Shown: piece by piece, positions 23,336-31,884 of the stretch
Numbering within the stretch: position 1 is the first letter of the stretch
Layout: the number at the start of each line of letters is the position of its first letter
NCBI GenBank assembly: GCA_023388075.1
Contig: JAEWGX010000072.1
Coordinates: forward strand, 1-38,646
Direction of reading: 5' to 3'
Source: Pseudomonadota bacterium
GTDB taxonomy: Bacteria > Pseudomonadota > Gammaproteobacteria > Burkholderiales > Burkholderiaceae_E
Length of the DNA stretch: 38,646 bases
Made by a program: the position numbers and the translations under genes
Notes under the pieces: generated by a model
What the model was told of the DNA's origin: nothing
Seen by the model: the letters and a program-made list of their open reading frames with translations, nothing else
The model's database searches: none

Positions 23336-24133
23336 ATGCTGCGCACGTTCAGGCGGATCCAGTCCGCCAGGATCAATGCCGTCGACGACCAGGTCGGCCG
23401 CGTCGAGGACGTCTACTTCGACGACGAGGCGTGGACGATCCGCTATCTGGTGGTCGACACCGGCAACTGGCTGCCCGGCCGCAAGGTGCTCATCTCGCCG
23501 TATTCCATCAAGACGCCGATCACCGCAGGCGACCTGATCGACGTCAAGCTTACCCGCCAGCAGCTGCAGGACAGCCCGCCGGTCGACACGCATCAACCCG
23601 TCTCGCGCCGCCATGAGCGCGAGTACCTCTCCCACTTCGGCTACCCGAGCTACTGGGGCATGGGCGGAGTGTGGGGTCCGCTGGACTACCCGCTCTTCCC
23701 CTATGTGGGCGAGTTGCAGGAGGAGGTTCGTCGCGCCGAGGCAACCGGCGCGCGCGATGCCGAGCGCGCCGACGAGGGCGGGCACGCCGACGACGCGGAC
23801 AGCCACCTGCGCAGCGCGGCCCATGTGACCGGCTACGACATCCAGGCGAGCGACGGCAGCATCGGCCATGTCCAGGACTTCGTCTTCGACGACGAGTCCT
23901 GGGCCATTCGGTACATGGTGATCGATACGGTCAACTGGTGGCCGGGCGGGCGCAAGGTGCTGGTGTCGACACGCTGGATCGATCGCATCGACTGGGCCGA
24001 GCGCGCCGTCCACACCTCGCTGACCCGAGAGGGCGTCAAGCGCAGTCCGGAGTACGACGAGAACGCGCTGCTCGACCGGCAGTACGAGAAGATGCTGCAC
24101 GAGGCGCACCAGCGCGCCGGCTACTGGGAATGA
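23336..24133 (+). CDS. Two-domain PRC-barrel protein
   Basis: 265 residues with two PRC-barrel copies: residues about 1-75 (INAVDDQVGRVEDVYFDDEAWTIRYLVVDTGNWLPGRKVLIS) and about 160-240 (IQASDGSIGHVQDFVFDDESWAIRYMVIDT, then NWWPGGRKVLVS). The copies share the VxDxxFDDExWxIRYxVxDT core. A linker with aromatic residues (HFGYPSYWGMGGVWGPLDYP) and an acidic region lie between. The C-terminus is helical. PRC-barrel proteins bind RNA or photosynthetic reaction-centre H subunits; in non-phototrophs the role is mostly unknown. RBS GGGGA before the ATG. Confidence 0.85.
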   Translation: MLRTFRRIQSARINAVDDQVGRVEDVYFDDEAWTIRYLVVDTGNWLPGRKVLISPYSIKTPITAGDLIDVKLTRQQLQDSPPVDTHQPVSRRHEREYLSHFGYPSYWGMGGVWGPLDYPLFPYVGELQEEVRRAEATGARDAERADEGGHADDADSHLRSAAHVTGYDIQASDGSIGHVQDFVFDDESWAIRYMVIDTVNWWPGGRKVLVSTRWIDRIDWAERAVHTSLTREGVKRSPEYDENALLDRQYEKMLHEAHQRAGYWE

Positions 24134-24143
24134 GCGGCCGGGG

Positions 24144-25946
24144 ATGAGCAGCGCGACGGTCTCGGACCACATCCTGGAACGCCTGCGCGAATGGGGCGTG
24201 CGCCAAGTCTTCGGCTACCCCGGCGACGGCATCAACGGACTGCTCGGCGCCTTCGACCGTGCCGGCGACACCATGGATTTCGTGCAGGCCCGCCACGAGG
24301 AGCTCGCGGCTTTCATGGCCTGTGCGCATGCGAAGTTCACCGGCGAGCCCGGAGTCTGCCTCGCCACGTCGGGGCCAGGCGCCATTCACCTCCTCAACGG
24401 CCTCTACGATGCGCGGATGGACCACCAGCCGGTCGTGGCGCTGGTGGGTCAACAGGCGCGCGCCGCGATGGGGAGCGAGTTCCAGCAGGAGGTGGACCTG
24501 CATTCGTTGTTCAAGGACGTGGCCGCGGAGTTCGTCCAGACGATCTCGGTGCCGGCGCAGGTACGTCACGTCGTTGACCGCGCAGTCCGCATCGCATTGG
24601 AGCAGCGCACGGTCACCTGCATCATCGTGCCGAACGACGTGCAGGAGCTGGAGGCACTCGAGTCGCCGCCGCGCGAGCACGGAATGATGCACTCCGGCAT
24701 CGGCCGTACCGTCCGTGCTGCACGGCCTGCCGAGGAAGACCTGGCCAGGGTGGCGGACATCCTCAATGCCGGCAGCCGCGTGGCCATCCTCGCCGGCGCC
24801 GGGGCGCTGCATGCGACCGACGAGTTGATCGAGGTCGCCGAGGTCCTGGGAGCAGGCATCGCCAAGGCGCTGCTCGGCAAGGCGGCAGTACCCGACGACC
24901 TGCCGTTCGTCACCGGATCGATCGGCATGCTGGGAACGCAGCCGAGCTGGGAGATGATGAGCCGCTGCGACACGCTGCTGATGGTGGGATCGAGCTTTCC
25001 CTACACGGAGTACCTGCCCAAGGAGGGCCAGGCGCGCGGCGTGCAGATCGATGTGGACGGCCGCCGTCTCGGGCTGCGCTATCCGATGGAGGCCAACGTC
25101 GTCGGCGACAGCAAGGCGACCCTGCGGGCGCTGTTGCCGCTTCTCGCGCGAAAGACCGAGCGGACCTGGCGCGAGGAGATCGAGGCCGGTGTCGAGCGGT
25201 GGTGGCGCGTGCTGGAAGCCCGTGCGATGAACCAGGCTGATCCGGTCAACCCGCAGCGCGTCTTCTGGGAGTTGTCTTCGCGCCTGCCTGACCGATGCAT
25301 CCTCGCATGCGACTCGGGCTCGGCCGCCGCCTGGTATGCCCGGGACCTCAAGCTGCGTCGCGGCATGATGGGCTCGCTCTCCGGCGGACTCGCCACGATG
25401 GGCTCGGCGGTGCCCTACGCGATGGCCGCCAAGCATGCCTTCCCGGATCGCTGTGCGATCGCGCTGGTCGGCGACGGCGCGTTGCAGATGATCGGCATCA
25501 ACGCGCTCATCAGCCTTGCCGCCCAGTGGCGGACTTGGAAGGACCCGCGTCTGGTCGTCATGGTGCTCGACAACCGCGACCTCAACATGGTGACCTGGGA
25601 GCAGCGCGCGCTCGGCGGGGATCGCAAGTTCGAGGACTCGCAGGTCCTGCCTCCCTTCCCGTACGCCGACTACGCCCGCATGCTCGGGCTCGGCAGCATC
25701 CGCGTGGACGATCCGGAGCAGGTCGGGCCCGCCTGGGAACAGGCCCTGGCCGCCGACCGTCCCACGCTCCTGCAGATGGTGACGGACCCGGACGTCCCGC
25801 CGCTGCCGCCCAAGTCGAGCGCCAAGCAGGCCCGCAATTACCTTGCCGCGCTCGCCAAGCGGGATCCGGACGCTCGCGCCACGGTCATCGCCACGGCAAA
25901 GGAATGGTGGGACGGCATGTTCCCGCCCAAGGCCGGACCGAAGTAG
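24144..25946 (+). CDS. Thiamine-diphosphate enzyme, pyruvate oxidase/acetolactate-synthase-like
   Basis: 600-residue three-domain enzyme. The Pyr domain has the catalytic Glu in ARHEELAAFMACAHAKFTGEPG and the GPGAIHLLNGLYDA loop. A central domain (about 200-340) carries GSRVAILAGAGA. The PP domain has the thiamine-binding motif GDGALQMIGINALISLAAQW, ending in VLDNRDLNMV. Overall it most resembles YdaP/pyruvate oxidase-type proteins; oxidase, decarboxylase or synthase activity is not decided by sequence. It follows the PRC gene after 10 bases, probably in one transcript. The C-terminus adds an Ala/Lys-rich tail after PPLPPKSSAKQ. Confidence 0.88.
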   Translation: MSSATVSDHILERLREWGVRQVFGYPGDGINGLLGAFDRAGDTMDFVQARHEELAAFMACAHAKFTGEPGVCLATSGPGAIHLLNGLYDARMDHQPVVALVGQQARAAMGSEFQQEVDLHSLFKDVAAEFVQTISVPAQVRHVVDRAVRIALEQRTVTCIIVPNDVQELEALESPPREHGMMHSGIGRTVRAARPAEEDLARVADILNAGSRVAILAGAGALHATDELIEVAEVLGAGIAKALLGKAAVPDDLPFVTGSIGMLGTQPSWEMMSRCDTLLMVGSSFPYTEYLPKEGQARGVQIDVDGRRLGLRYPMEANVVGDSKATLRALLPLLARKTERTWREEIEAGVERWWRVLEARAMNQADPVNPQRVFWELSSRLPDRCILACDSGSAAAWYARDLKLRRGMMGSLSGGLATMGSAVPYAMAAKHAFPDRCAIALVGDGALQMIGINALISLAAQWRTWKDPRLVVMVLDNRDLNMVTWEQRALGGDRKFEDSQVLPPFPYADYARMLGLGSIRVDDPEQVGPAWEQALAADRPTLLQMVTDPDVPPLPPKSSAKQARNYLAALAKRDPDARATVIATAKEWWDGMFPPKAGPK

Positions 25947-26004
25947 CGCGACTCGACGCCGGTGGCCGCCTCTACCCTCGCAGCTTGCTAGACTTCGCCC
26001 GGGG

Positions 26005-26022
26005 GGCCGCGATCCTGCGGCC
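26005..26022 (+). promoter_or_regulatory. Hairpin in the Anbu leader
   Basis: GGCCGC-GATCCT-GCGGCC forms a perfect 6-bp stem with a six-base loop, ending 17 bases before the Anbu ATG. It could modulate translation or mRNA stability in this 93-base gap after the thiamine-diphosphate enzyme. No clear promoter is seen in the gap. Confidence 0.35.
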
Positions 26023-26039
26023 AGGTCTCAAGGCAAGGC

Positions 26040-26861
26040 ATGACGTACTGCATCGGCATCCGGCTCGACGCCGGCATGGTGTTCCTCTCGGACTCGCGCA
26101 CCAACGCGGGGCTCGACCGGATCAGCACCTTCCGCAAGATGATGATCTACGAGCGGCCAGGCGACCGGTTCATGGTGCTGCTGACCGCGGGCAACCTGTC
26201 GGTGGCGCAGTCGGTGCGGGAGATCCTGCAGACCGAGGCGATCGATGCGGGCACCGCGGAGCCGCTCACCATCTGGAACGCGGGCAGCATGTACGACGCC
26301 GCGCGGGTGCTCGGCAGCGCGGTGCGCCGCGTGCAGCAGCAGGACGGACCGTCGCTGGCGGCGGCCGGCGTGGAGTTCAACGCGACCATGATCTTCGGCG
26401 GCCAGATCGGCAAGGAGGCGACGCGGCTCTTCCTGGTCTATTCGGCCGGCAACTTCATCGAGGCCACCCGCGAGACCTGCTTTTTCCAGGCCGGCGAAAG
26501 CAAGTACGGCAAGCCCATCCTCGACCGCATGCTGTCGCCGTCGACCTCGCTCGCGGAGGCCGCCAAGTGCGCCCTGGTGTCGATGGACTCGACCATGAAG
26601 TCGAACCTCACTGTCGGCCTGCCGCTGGACCTGCTCGTCTACGAGAGCAACCGGCTGAGCTCCGACAAGCACGTGTGCATCGACGAGCACAACCCTTACT
26701 TCGCGTCGATCCGCACCGGCTGGGGCGAGCGGCTCAAGCAGGGGTTCCAGTCGATAGACGATCCACAGTGGAACGGCGGCCAGGCAGCCCATCCGCTGCG
26801 CAGCCCGTCGCGCTACGAGCCGCTGCGCAAGATCGGCCACCCGGGGGAGAAGGTGGTTTGA
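26040..26861 (+). CDS. Anbu-type proteasome-like peptidase
   Basis: 273-residue N-terminal-nucleophile hydrolase of the Anbu (ancestral beta subunit) family. It starts MTYCIGIRLDAGMVFLSDSR; after Met removal Thr is exposed as the nucleophile. Thr2, Asp18 and Lys33 match the active-site triad of proteasome beta subunits. The family's TNAG..RISTFRKM and FLVYSAGNFIEATRET segments follow. Anbu forms helical or double-ring assemblies. In many proteobacteria it sits with an ATP-grasp, alpha-E and transglutaminase gene set; none of those is here. Its stop overlaps the TTG start of the heme oxygenase gene. Confidence 0.9.
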   Translation: MTYCIGIRLDAGMVFLSDSRTNAGLDRISTFRKMMIYERPGDRFMVLLTAGNLSVAQSVREILQTEAIDAGTAEPLTIWNAGSMYDAARVLGSAVRRVQQQDGPSLAAAGVEFNATMIFGGQIGKEATRLFLVYSAGNFIEATRETCFFQAGESKYGKPILDRMLSPSTSLAEAAKCALVSMDSTMKSNLTVGLPLDLLVYESNRLSSDKHVCIDEHNPYFASIRTGWGERLKQGFQSIDDPQWNGGQAAHPLRSPSRYEPLRKIGHPGEKVV

Positions 26862-27475
26862 GCGGTCCGTCCGGGGACGGCGCAGCCAGGCCAGGCGTGC
26901 ATTCGCGGTTGCGCAGCGCCACGCGGTCGTCGCACCAGCGCCTGGAGGCGGCGCTCGGCCTGGCAGCGCCCCTCGTCGAGGAAGCGAAGGTGGTTCGCCT
27001 GCTGGAGCGCCTGCATGGATTCCATGCGGCCTGGGAGCCCGCGCTCGAAGGCATGGTGCCCGACGCCATCCGTGTGCCGCGCCTCAAGGCGCCGCTCCTC
27101 GCCGACGACCTCGGGCGGCTCGGGGTGCCGGCGGCGCGGCTTCGCAGCCTGCCGCTTTGTGACGCGGCATCGAAGCTTTGCGGCAGCGAAGCGGAGGCCG
27201 CCGGTGCGCTCTACGTCATCGAAGGCTCGACGCTGGGCGGCCGGGTGATCACGCGAGGGCTGCAGGACGCGCCGTGGCTCTACGGACGAGCCCTGCGCTA
27301 CTGGGACGCATACGGCGCCGACACCGGCCGGCGCTGGCAGGAGACCCTGGCCTACCTGGAGGCGCTGCCGGCCCTCGCGGGCGAACGGGTCGTCGCTTCG
27401 GCCGTCGCGACCTTCGAACTCCTGCAGGCGTGGCTCGCCGGGCCATGGCGCTCCCTGGACAGGACCTCGCCATGA
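26858..27475 (+). CDS. bphO: Biliverdin-producing heme oxygenase (BphO type)
   Basis: 205 residues from a TTG that overlaps the Anbu stop (TTGA), with GGAGAAGG upstream; a GTG at 26897 is a fallback. Heme-iron-binding His26 lies in LRSATRSSHQRLE, and the distal helix carries ALYVIEGSTLGGRVI with its glycine pair. It cleaves heme to biliverdin, CO and iron. The last codons overlap the ATG of the phytochrome gene (27472-27475), so pigment production and photoreceptor synthesis are coupled. The BphO-BphP arrangement is well known; the fusion to an upstream Anbu gene is not something I recall. Confidence 0.9.
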   Translation: MSGPSGDGAARPGVHSRLRSATRSSHQRLEAALGLAAPLVEEAKVVRLLERLHGFHAAWEPALEGMVPDAIRVPRLKAPLLADDLGRLGVPAARLRSLPLCDAASKLCGSEAEAAGALYVIEGSTLGGRVITRGLQDAPWLYGRALRYWDAYGADTGRRWQETLAYLEALPALAGERVVASAVATFELLQAWLAGPWRSLDRTSP

Positions 27476-29739
27476 AGCCCGCCGAGCCCGCGACCACCAC
27501 CGACATCGACCTGGACGCCTGTGCCCGCGAGCCTATCCATATCCCCGGCGCGATCCAGCCGCACGGGTGCCTGATCGCCTTCGACCCCGGGTCGCTCACG
27601 GTGCGCCAGGCGAGCGCCAACGCCGGCGCCTTCCTCGGCGTCGACCTCGCCACCCTGCTCTCGAGCCCGCTGGACAGGGTGCTGCCGGCCAACGCGCTGC
27701 GCGCGGTCGGTGACACGCTTTCCGATGCCGCAGTGCCGGTCACCATGCGCTTCGAGATGCACGGTCGCCGGCTGGAAGGCACGGTGCACCAGCACGACGG
27801 CCTGGCGATCCTGGAGGTGGAAGACGCGGAGGTCCAGGAAACGGCGGCTACGTCGTCGCTGCTGGATCGCGGCCTGCGTCGACTGTCCCATCTCGACGAC
27901 CTCCGGTCGCTGCTCGCGGCGGCGGTGGAAGTGGTGCGGGAGCTGAGCGGCTTCGACCGGGTGGTCGCCTATCGCTTCGACGACGACGACCACGGCGAGG
28001 TGCTCGCCGAAGCGCGCAGCGATGAGGTCGACCGCTATCTCGGCCTGCATTTTCCCGAGTCGGACATTCCGCGCCAGGCGCGTGAGCTCTATCGGCGCAA
28101 CTGGATCCGGGTCATCCCCGACGGCCGCTACCAGCCGGTTCCGCTGGTCGCGGGGCACACCGGAAGCGGCGCGCCCGCAGGCGACAAGCCGCTCGATCTA
28201 TCCCATGCGCTGCTGAGAAGCGTTTCTCCCGTGCACCTCGAGTATCTCGCCAACATGGGCCTGCAGGCCTCGATGAGCGTCTCGCTGGTGGTGGATGGAC
28301 GGCTCTGGGGGCTGCTCAGCTGCGGCCACCGCACGCCGCTCGCCATTCCTTCGCGGATGCGCGGTGCCTGCGAGACCATCGGCCGGTTCGTCTCGTTGCA
28401 GATCGGCGCGCTGCAGACGCTCGAGCTGGAGCGCCGGAAGGCCGCGCGCGCCGGCGCGATGCGAGCGCTCGTCGGCGCCCTGGCGCAAGCCACGGAGCAC
28501 GGCCTCCTCGGATGGCGGGCCGAGGAGGCCGCGCTGCTCGCGGTGACCGACGCCGCCGGCGCTGCCGTCGTGGTGGGCGACTCGGTGACCCTCGTCGGCG
28601 CCGCACCGGAGGCAGCGACGGCGCTCGAGCTGTCGCGGTGGGTCGCCGAGCGGGCCGGCGCCTCCGGTATCTGGTCGACACGGGAGCTCTCGAACGTCGA
28701 TGCGCGCTGGATCGGCTGCGCCACCGTGGCAAGCGGCGTCCTCGCCATCGTGCTGCCCCCGCCGCTGCACAGCTGCGTGCTCTGGTTTCGTCCCGAGCTG
28801 GTCCACACCGTGCATTGGGGCGGCAATCCCGACGATCCGATCGTGGCGAAGGACGGCGCCTCCCCAGCCGCAGCCGCGCCCCGGCCGGTCCTCGGCCTGC
28901 ACCCGCGACGCTCCTTCGAGCTGTGGAAGCAGGAGGTGCGCGGCCGCTCGCTACCCTGGGGCCGCGTCGATCTCCACTGTGCGGCGGAGCTGCGCCGATC
29001 GGCGATCGAGTCGGACCTGTCCAGGCAGGTGCGACGTGCCGAGGCGGCGGTGCAGGCCCGCGACGAGCTCGTCGCCGTGGTCGCGCACGACCTGCGCACG
29101 CCGATGTCGGTCGTGGTGATGCAGGCGGCAATCATCCAGCGCCTGCTGCTCGGCATGGAGGCGCCGGCGGACACCGCGCAGCGGCTGCGGGCGAGCGCGC
29201 AGGTGGTGCAGCGCGCCGGCGAGCGGATGGCTTCGCTGCTGAACGACCTGCTGGACCTTGCCCGCATCGAGGCGGGCCGCTTCGACGTGACGCCGGTGCG
29301 CAAGAACGTGGCCCAGGTGCTCGAGGAAGCCTTCGAGCTGCTCCATCCGGTCTGCGAGTCCAACCGCCAAGCGCTCGTCATCGATCCGGCGCCGGACCTC
29401 GCGATCCGGGCGGACCCGGAGCGCCTTTTCCAGGTGCTGTCCAATCTCATCGGCAATGCCTCGAAGTTCGCACCCGAGCATTCGGACATCCACGTCCGGG
29501 CTGTCGCCACGGGCGATGGCTTCTGCGAGTTTTCGGTGGCTGACCGGGGGGGCGGCATCCCGCCCGAGAAGCAGCCGCAGATCTTCGAGCGCTACTGGAA
29601 GGAGCGGACCGGCCGCGGCGGCGCTGGCCTCGGCCTCTACATCGCCCGCGGCATCGTCGAGGCGCACGGCGGCACCATCCGCGTCGAGAGCACGGTCGGC
29701 GAAGGGACCACCATGCGGTTCACCGTCCCGCTCGCCTGA
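27472..29739 (+). CDS. bphP: Bacteriophytochrome sensor histidine kinase
   Basis: 755-residue red/far-red photoreceptor kinase with PAS-GAF-PHY-HisKA-HATPase order. Biliverdin attachment Cys17 lies in DACAREPIHIPGAIQPHG. GAF landmarks: PESDIP (Asp198), SPVHLEYLANMG (His255) and LLSCGHRTP (His286). The PHY tongue carries PRRSF (from Pro478). Phospho-acceptor His539 is in VAHDLRTP, then the N box (LSNLIGNASKFAP) and G boxes (DRGGGIPP, GAGLGLYIARG). The longer frame from 27178 is read-through of the oxygenase region. Transcribed with the oxygenase; no response regulator is in the window, so its partner is elsewhere. Ends 12 bases from the convergent M23 gene. Confidence 0.95.
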   Translation: MKPAEPATTTDIDLDACAREPIHIPGAIQPHGCLIAFDPGSLTVRQASANAGAFLGVDLATLLSSPLDRVLPANALRAVGDTLSDAAVPVTMRFEMHGRRLEGTVHQHDGLAILEVEDAEVQETAATSSLLDRGLRRLSHLDDLRSLLAAAVEVVRELSGFDRVVAYRFDDDDHGEVLAEARSDEVDRYLGLHFPESDIPRQARELYRRNWIRVIPDGRYQPVPLVAGHTGSGAPAGDKPLDLSHALLRSVSPVHLEYLANMGLQASMSVSLVVDGRLWGLLSCGHRTPLAIPSRMRGACETIGRFVSLQIGALQTLELERRKAARAGAMRALVGALAQATEHGLLGWRAEEAALLAVTDAAGAAVVVGDSVTLVGAAPEAATALELSRWVAERAGASGIWSTRELSNVDARWIGCATVASGVLAIVLPPPLHSCVLWFRPELVHTVHWGGNPDDPIVAKDGASPAAAAPRPVLGLHPRRSFELWKQEVRGRSLPWGRVDLHCAAELRRSAIESDLSRQVRRAEAAVQARDELVAVVAHDLRTPMSVVVMQAAIIQRLLLGMEAPADTAQRLRASAQVVQRAGERMASLLNDLLDLARIEAGRFDVTPVRKNVAQVLEEAFELLHPVCESNRQALVIDPAPDLAIRADPERLFQVLSNLIGNASKFAPEHSDIHVRAVATGDGFCEFSVADRGGGIPPEKQPQIFERYWKERTGRGGAGLGLYIARGIVEAHGGTIRVESTVGEGTTMRFTVPLA

Positions 29740-29751
29740 GCACACACGGCG

Positions 29752-30672
29752 TCAGTCGAGGAACAGCGCCGGATCCACCATCGCCCGATTGAGGCTGACC
29801 GACCAGTGCAGGTGCGGCCCGGTGACGCGCCCTGTCGCGCCCACCGTGCCGATTCGCTCGCCGGCGGTCACCGCCTGGCCGTTGCGCACCGCGATCGAGT
29901 CCAGGTGGCAGTACATGGTCAGGAGGCCGCCACCGTGGTCGATCCAGACCGTGTTCCCGTTGAAGAAGTAGTCGCCGGTGTCTATGACCCGCCCGGGCGC
30001 CGGCGCGACCACGGCGGTGCCGGTCGGCGCGGCGATGTCCATGCCGCTGTGCGGATTGCGTGGCTTGCCGTTGAAGAACCGGCGCAACCCGAACGAGCTC
30101 GACCGCGGGCCGGGCACCGGCTGCAGCATGCGGAAGCTGGCCGGGACGGCGTTGCTGCGGGTGGCGGACACCGTCGCGAGATGCTTGCGCTCGCGCTGGT
30201 AGCGTGCAAGATCCTCCGGCGAGAGATCGACCTTGCCGGGCGCGACCTTCAGCCGCTGCTCGGCATACTTGTGCTCGTCGATGCGAAACGGCACCCGCGT
30301 CGTCGCGCCACCGGCGCGGGTCACCTCGACCTGCGCGGTGCCGGGCTTGGTCGAAAGCGGGATGCCGACGATCGCGGTCCAGGCGGCCGGCGAGCCGACC
30401 ACCAGCGCCGGGACATCGTCGAAGCGCACCGTCGGCGCCTTCGGCGCGCTGCCGAGGTCGATCCGGGCGATGCCGCCCGGTACCGGCCGCGCCTGCGGAA
30501 GCGTCGCGGCGGCGGGTCCCGGAGACGGGTTGCTGTCCGCGGGTGCCGCGGACAGCGGCGCTGCCAGCAAGGCGAGCGCGGCGGCACCGGCGCCGACGAG
30601 CCGGTGCAGCCACCGTGCGGATCGGCGACGGCACCGGCCGACGCCCGCAACGAAGCCGCTCCTCTTCCCCAT
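29752..30672 (-). CDS. M23 family metallopeptidase
   Basis: 306-residue secreted peptidase starting at the ATG preceded by GGAGGAA. Basic N-terminus and signal helix (LVGAGAAALALLAAPLSA), then an Ig-like beta region (residues about 60-145) and the LytM domain with zinc ligands in NPHSGMDIAAPTG and HLHWSVSLN, and the central FNGNTVWIDHGGGLLTMYCHLDSIAVRNGQAV. Probably a cell-wall endopeptidase or a catalytic amidase activator acting in the periplasm. The longer open frame to 30711 lacks support. Convergent with the phytochrome gene. Confidence 0.92.
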   Translation of the reverse strand: MGKRSGFVAGVGRCRRRSARWLHRLVGAGAAALALLAAPLSAAPADSNPSPGPAAATLPQARPVPGGIARIDLGSAPKAPTVRFDDVPALVVGSPAAWTAIVGIPLSTKPGTAQVEVTRAGGATTRVPFRIDEHKYAEQRLKVAPGKVDLSPEDLARYQRERKHLATVSATRSNAVPASFRMLQPVPGPRSSSFGLRRFFNGKPRNPHSGMDIAAPTGTAVVAPAPGRVIDTGDYFFNGNTVWIDHGGGLLTMYCHLDSIAVRNGQAVTAGERIGTVGATGRVTGPHLHWSVSLNRAMVDPALFLD

Positions 30673-30811
30673 CAATTCCTCCGTCAACGCTCGCGGCCCC
30701 GCGGGCCGCATCGGGTACGACTCGTGCGACAGGCCTTGCCGGCATGTGCTCCAATGCCGGCACGCGCCGGACCTTCGGTGCTTCGAGCATCACCCGACTT
30801 CGAGGAACGCC

Positions 30812-31846
30812 ATGGCTACCGGAAGCCTGCTCGCACTGCTCGATGATATCGCCAGCGTCCTCGACGACGTCTCGGTGCTGACCAAGGTTGCCGCCAGGAA
30901 GACCGCCGGTGTGCTGGGGGACGACCTCGCGCTCAACGCCCAGCAGGTGTCCGGCATCACGCCCAGCAAGGAGCTGCCGGTGGTGTGGGCGGTGGCCAAG
31001 GGCTCGTCGGTCAACAAGCTCATCCTGGTGCCGGCGGCCCTGGCGATCAGCGCGGTGGCGCCCTGGCTGGTGACGCCGCTGCTGATGCTCGGCGGCCTGT
31101 ACCTGTGCTACGAGGGCGTGGAAAAGATCGCGCACCGGCTGTTCCATTCTTCACCGTCCGATGGCCATGCCGAGGCCGAGACGCCCGGTGCACCGGCGGC
31201 CGAGGCGGTCGTGGCGGCTGCTCCTGCAGTGGACGCGGCGGCGCGCACGTCCGAGCACACTGCCGCCTCGGCGCGGCTGGATGCGACCGACCGGGAGAAG
31301 ATCCGCGGGGCGATCCGCACCGACTTCATCCTCTCGGCGGAGATCGTCGCGATCACGCTCGGCACGGTGGCGGCCCAGCCGCTGTTCACCCAGCTCGCGG
31401 TGCTGACGGCGATTGCCTTCGCGATGACGGTGGGGGTCTACGGTCTGGTGGCCGGCATCGTGAAGCTGGACGACGTCGGCCTGCACTTCAGCGAACGCAA
31501 GGGCGACGGCACCTGGCCCGCGACCGTGCGCAAGGCCGGCTTCGGCATCCTGGCCGCGGCGCCCTGGCTCATGAAGACGCTGTCGGTGGTCGGCACGGCG
31601 GCCATGTTCCTGGTAGGCGGGGGCATCCTGACCCACGGCATCGCCTCGGCACACCACTGGATCGAGGATGCCAGCGCGGACGTGGCAGGGCTTCCCGGCG
31701 TGGGCGTGCTGCTGGGCCCGGTCACGCCGATGCTGCTGAACGCCGTGGCGGGAATCATCGCGGGCGCGATCGCGCTCGCCGTGGTCACACTCGCCGGCAA
31801 GGTCGTGGGCGCCTGGCGCGGCCGGGGACGCGACGCCACGGCCTGA
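30812..31846 (+). CDS. DUF808 family membrane protein
   Basis: 344-residue inner-membrane protein of the DUF808 family. N-terminal MATGSLLALLDDIASVLDDVSVLTKVAARKTAGVLGDDLALNAQQV is the hallmark, followed by NKLILVPAALAISAVAPWLVTPLLMLGGLYLCYEG. An Ala-rich linker (about 120-150) separates it from four further helices (DFILSAEIVAITLGTVAAQ onward). Function unknown. RBS GAGGAA before the ATG. Divergent from the M23 gene and convergent with the TerB-like gene. Confidence 0.93.
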   Translation: MATGSLLALLDDIASVLDDVSVLTKVAARKTAGVLGDDLALNAQQVSGITPSKELPVVWAVAKGSSVNKLILVPAALAISAVAPWLVTPLLMLGGLYLCYEGVEKIAHRLFHSSPSDGHAEAETPGAPAAEAVVAAAPAVDAAARTSEHTAASARLDATDREKIRGAIRTDFILSAEIVAITLGTVAAQPLFTQLAVLTAIAFAMTVGVYGLVAGIVKLDDVGLHFSERKGDGTWPATVRKAGFGILAAAPWLMKTLSVVGTAAMFLVGGGILTHGIASAHHWIEDASADVAGLPGVGVLLGPVTPMLLNAVAGIIAGAIALAVVTLAGKVVGAWRGRGRDATA

Positions 31847-31884
31847 CGGGATCGGCGGCGCGCCTCGGTCCGGCGCCGGGCGGC

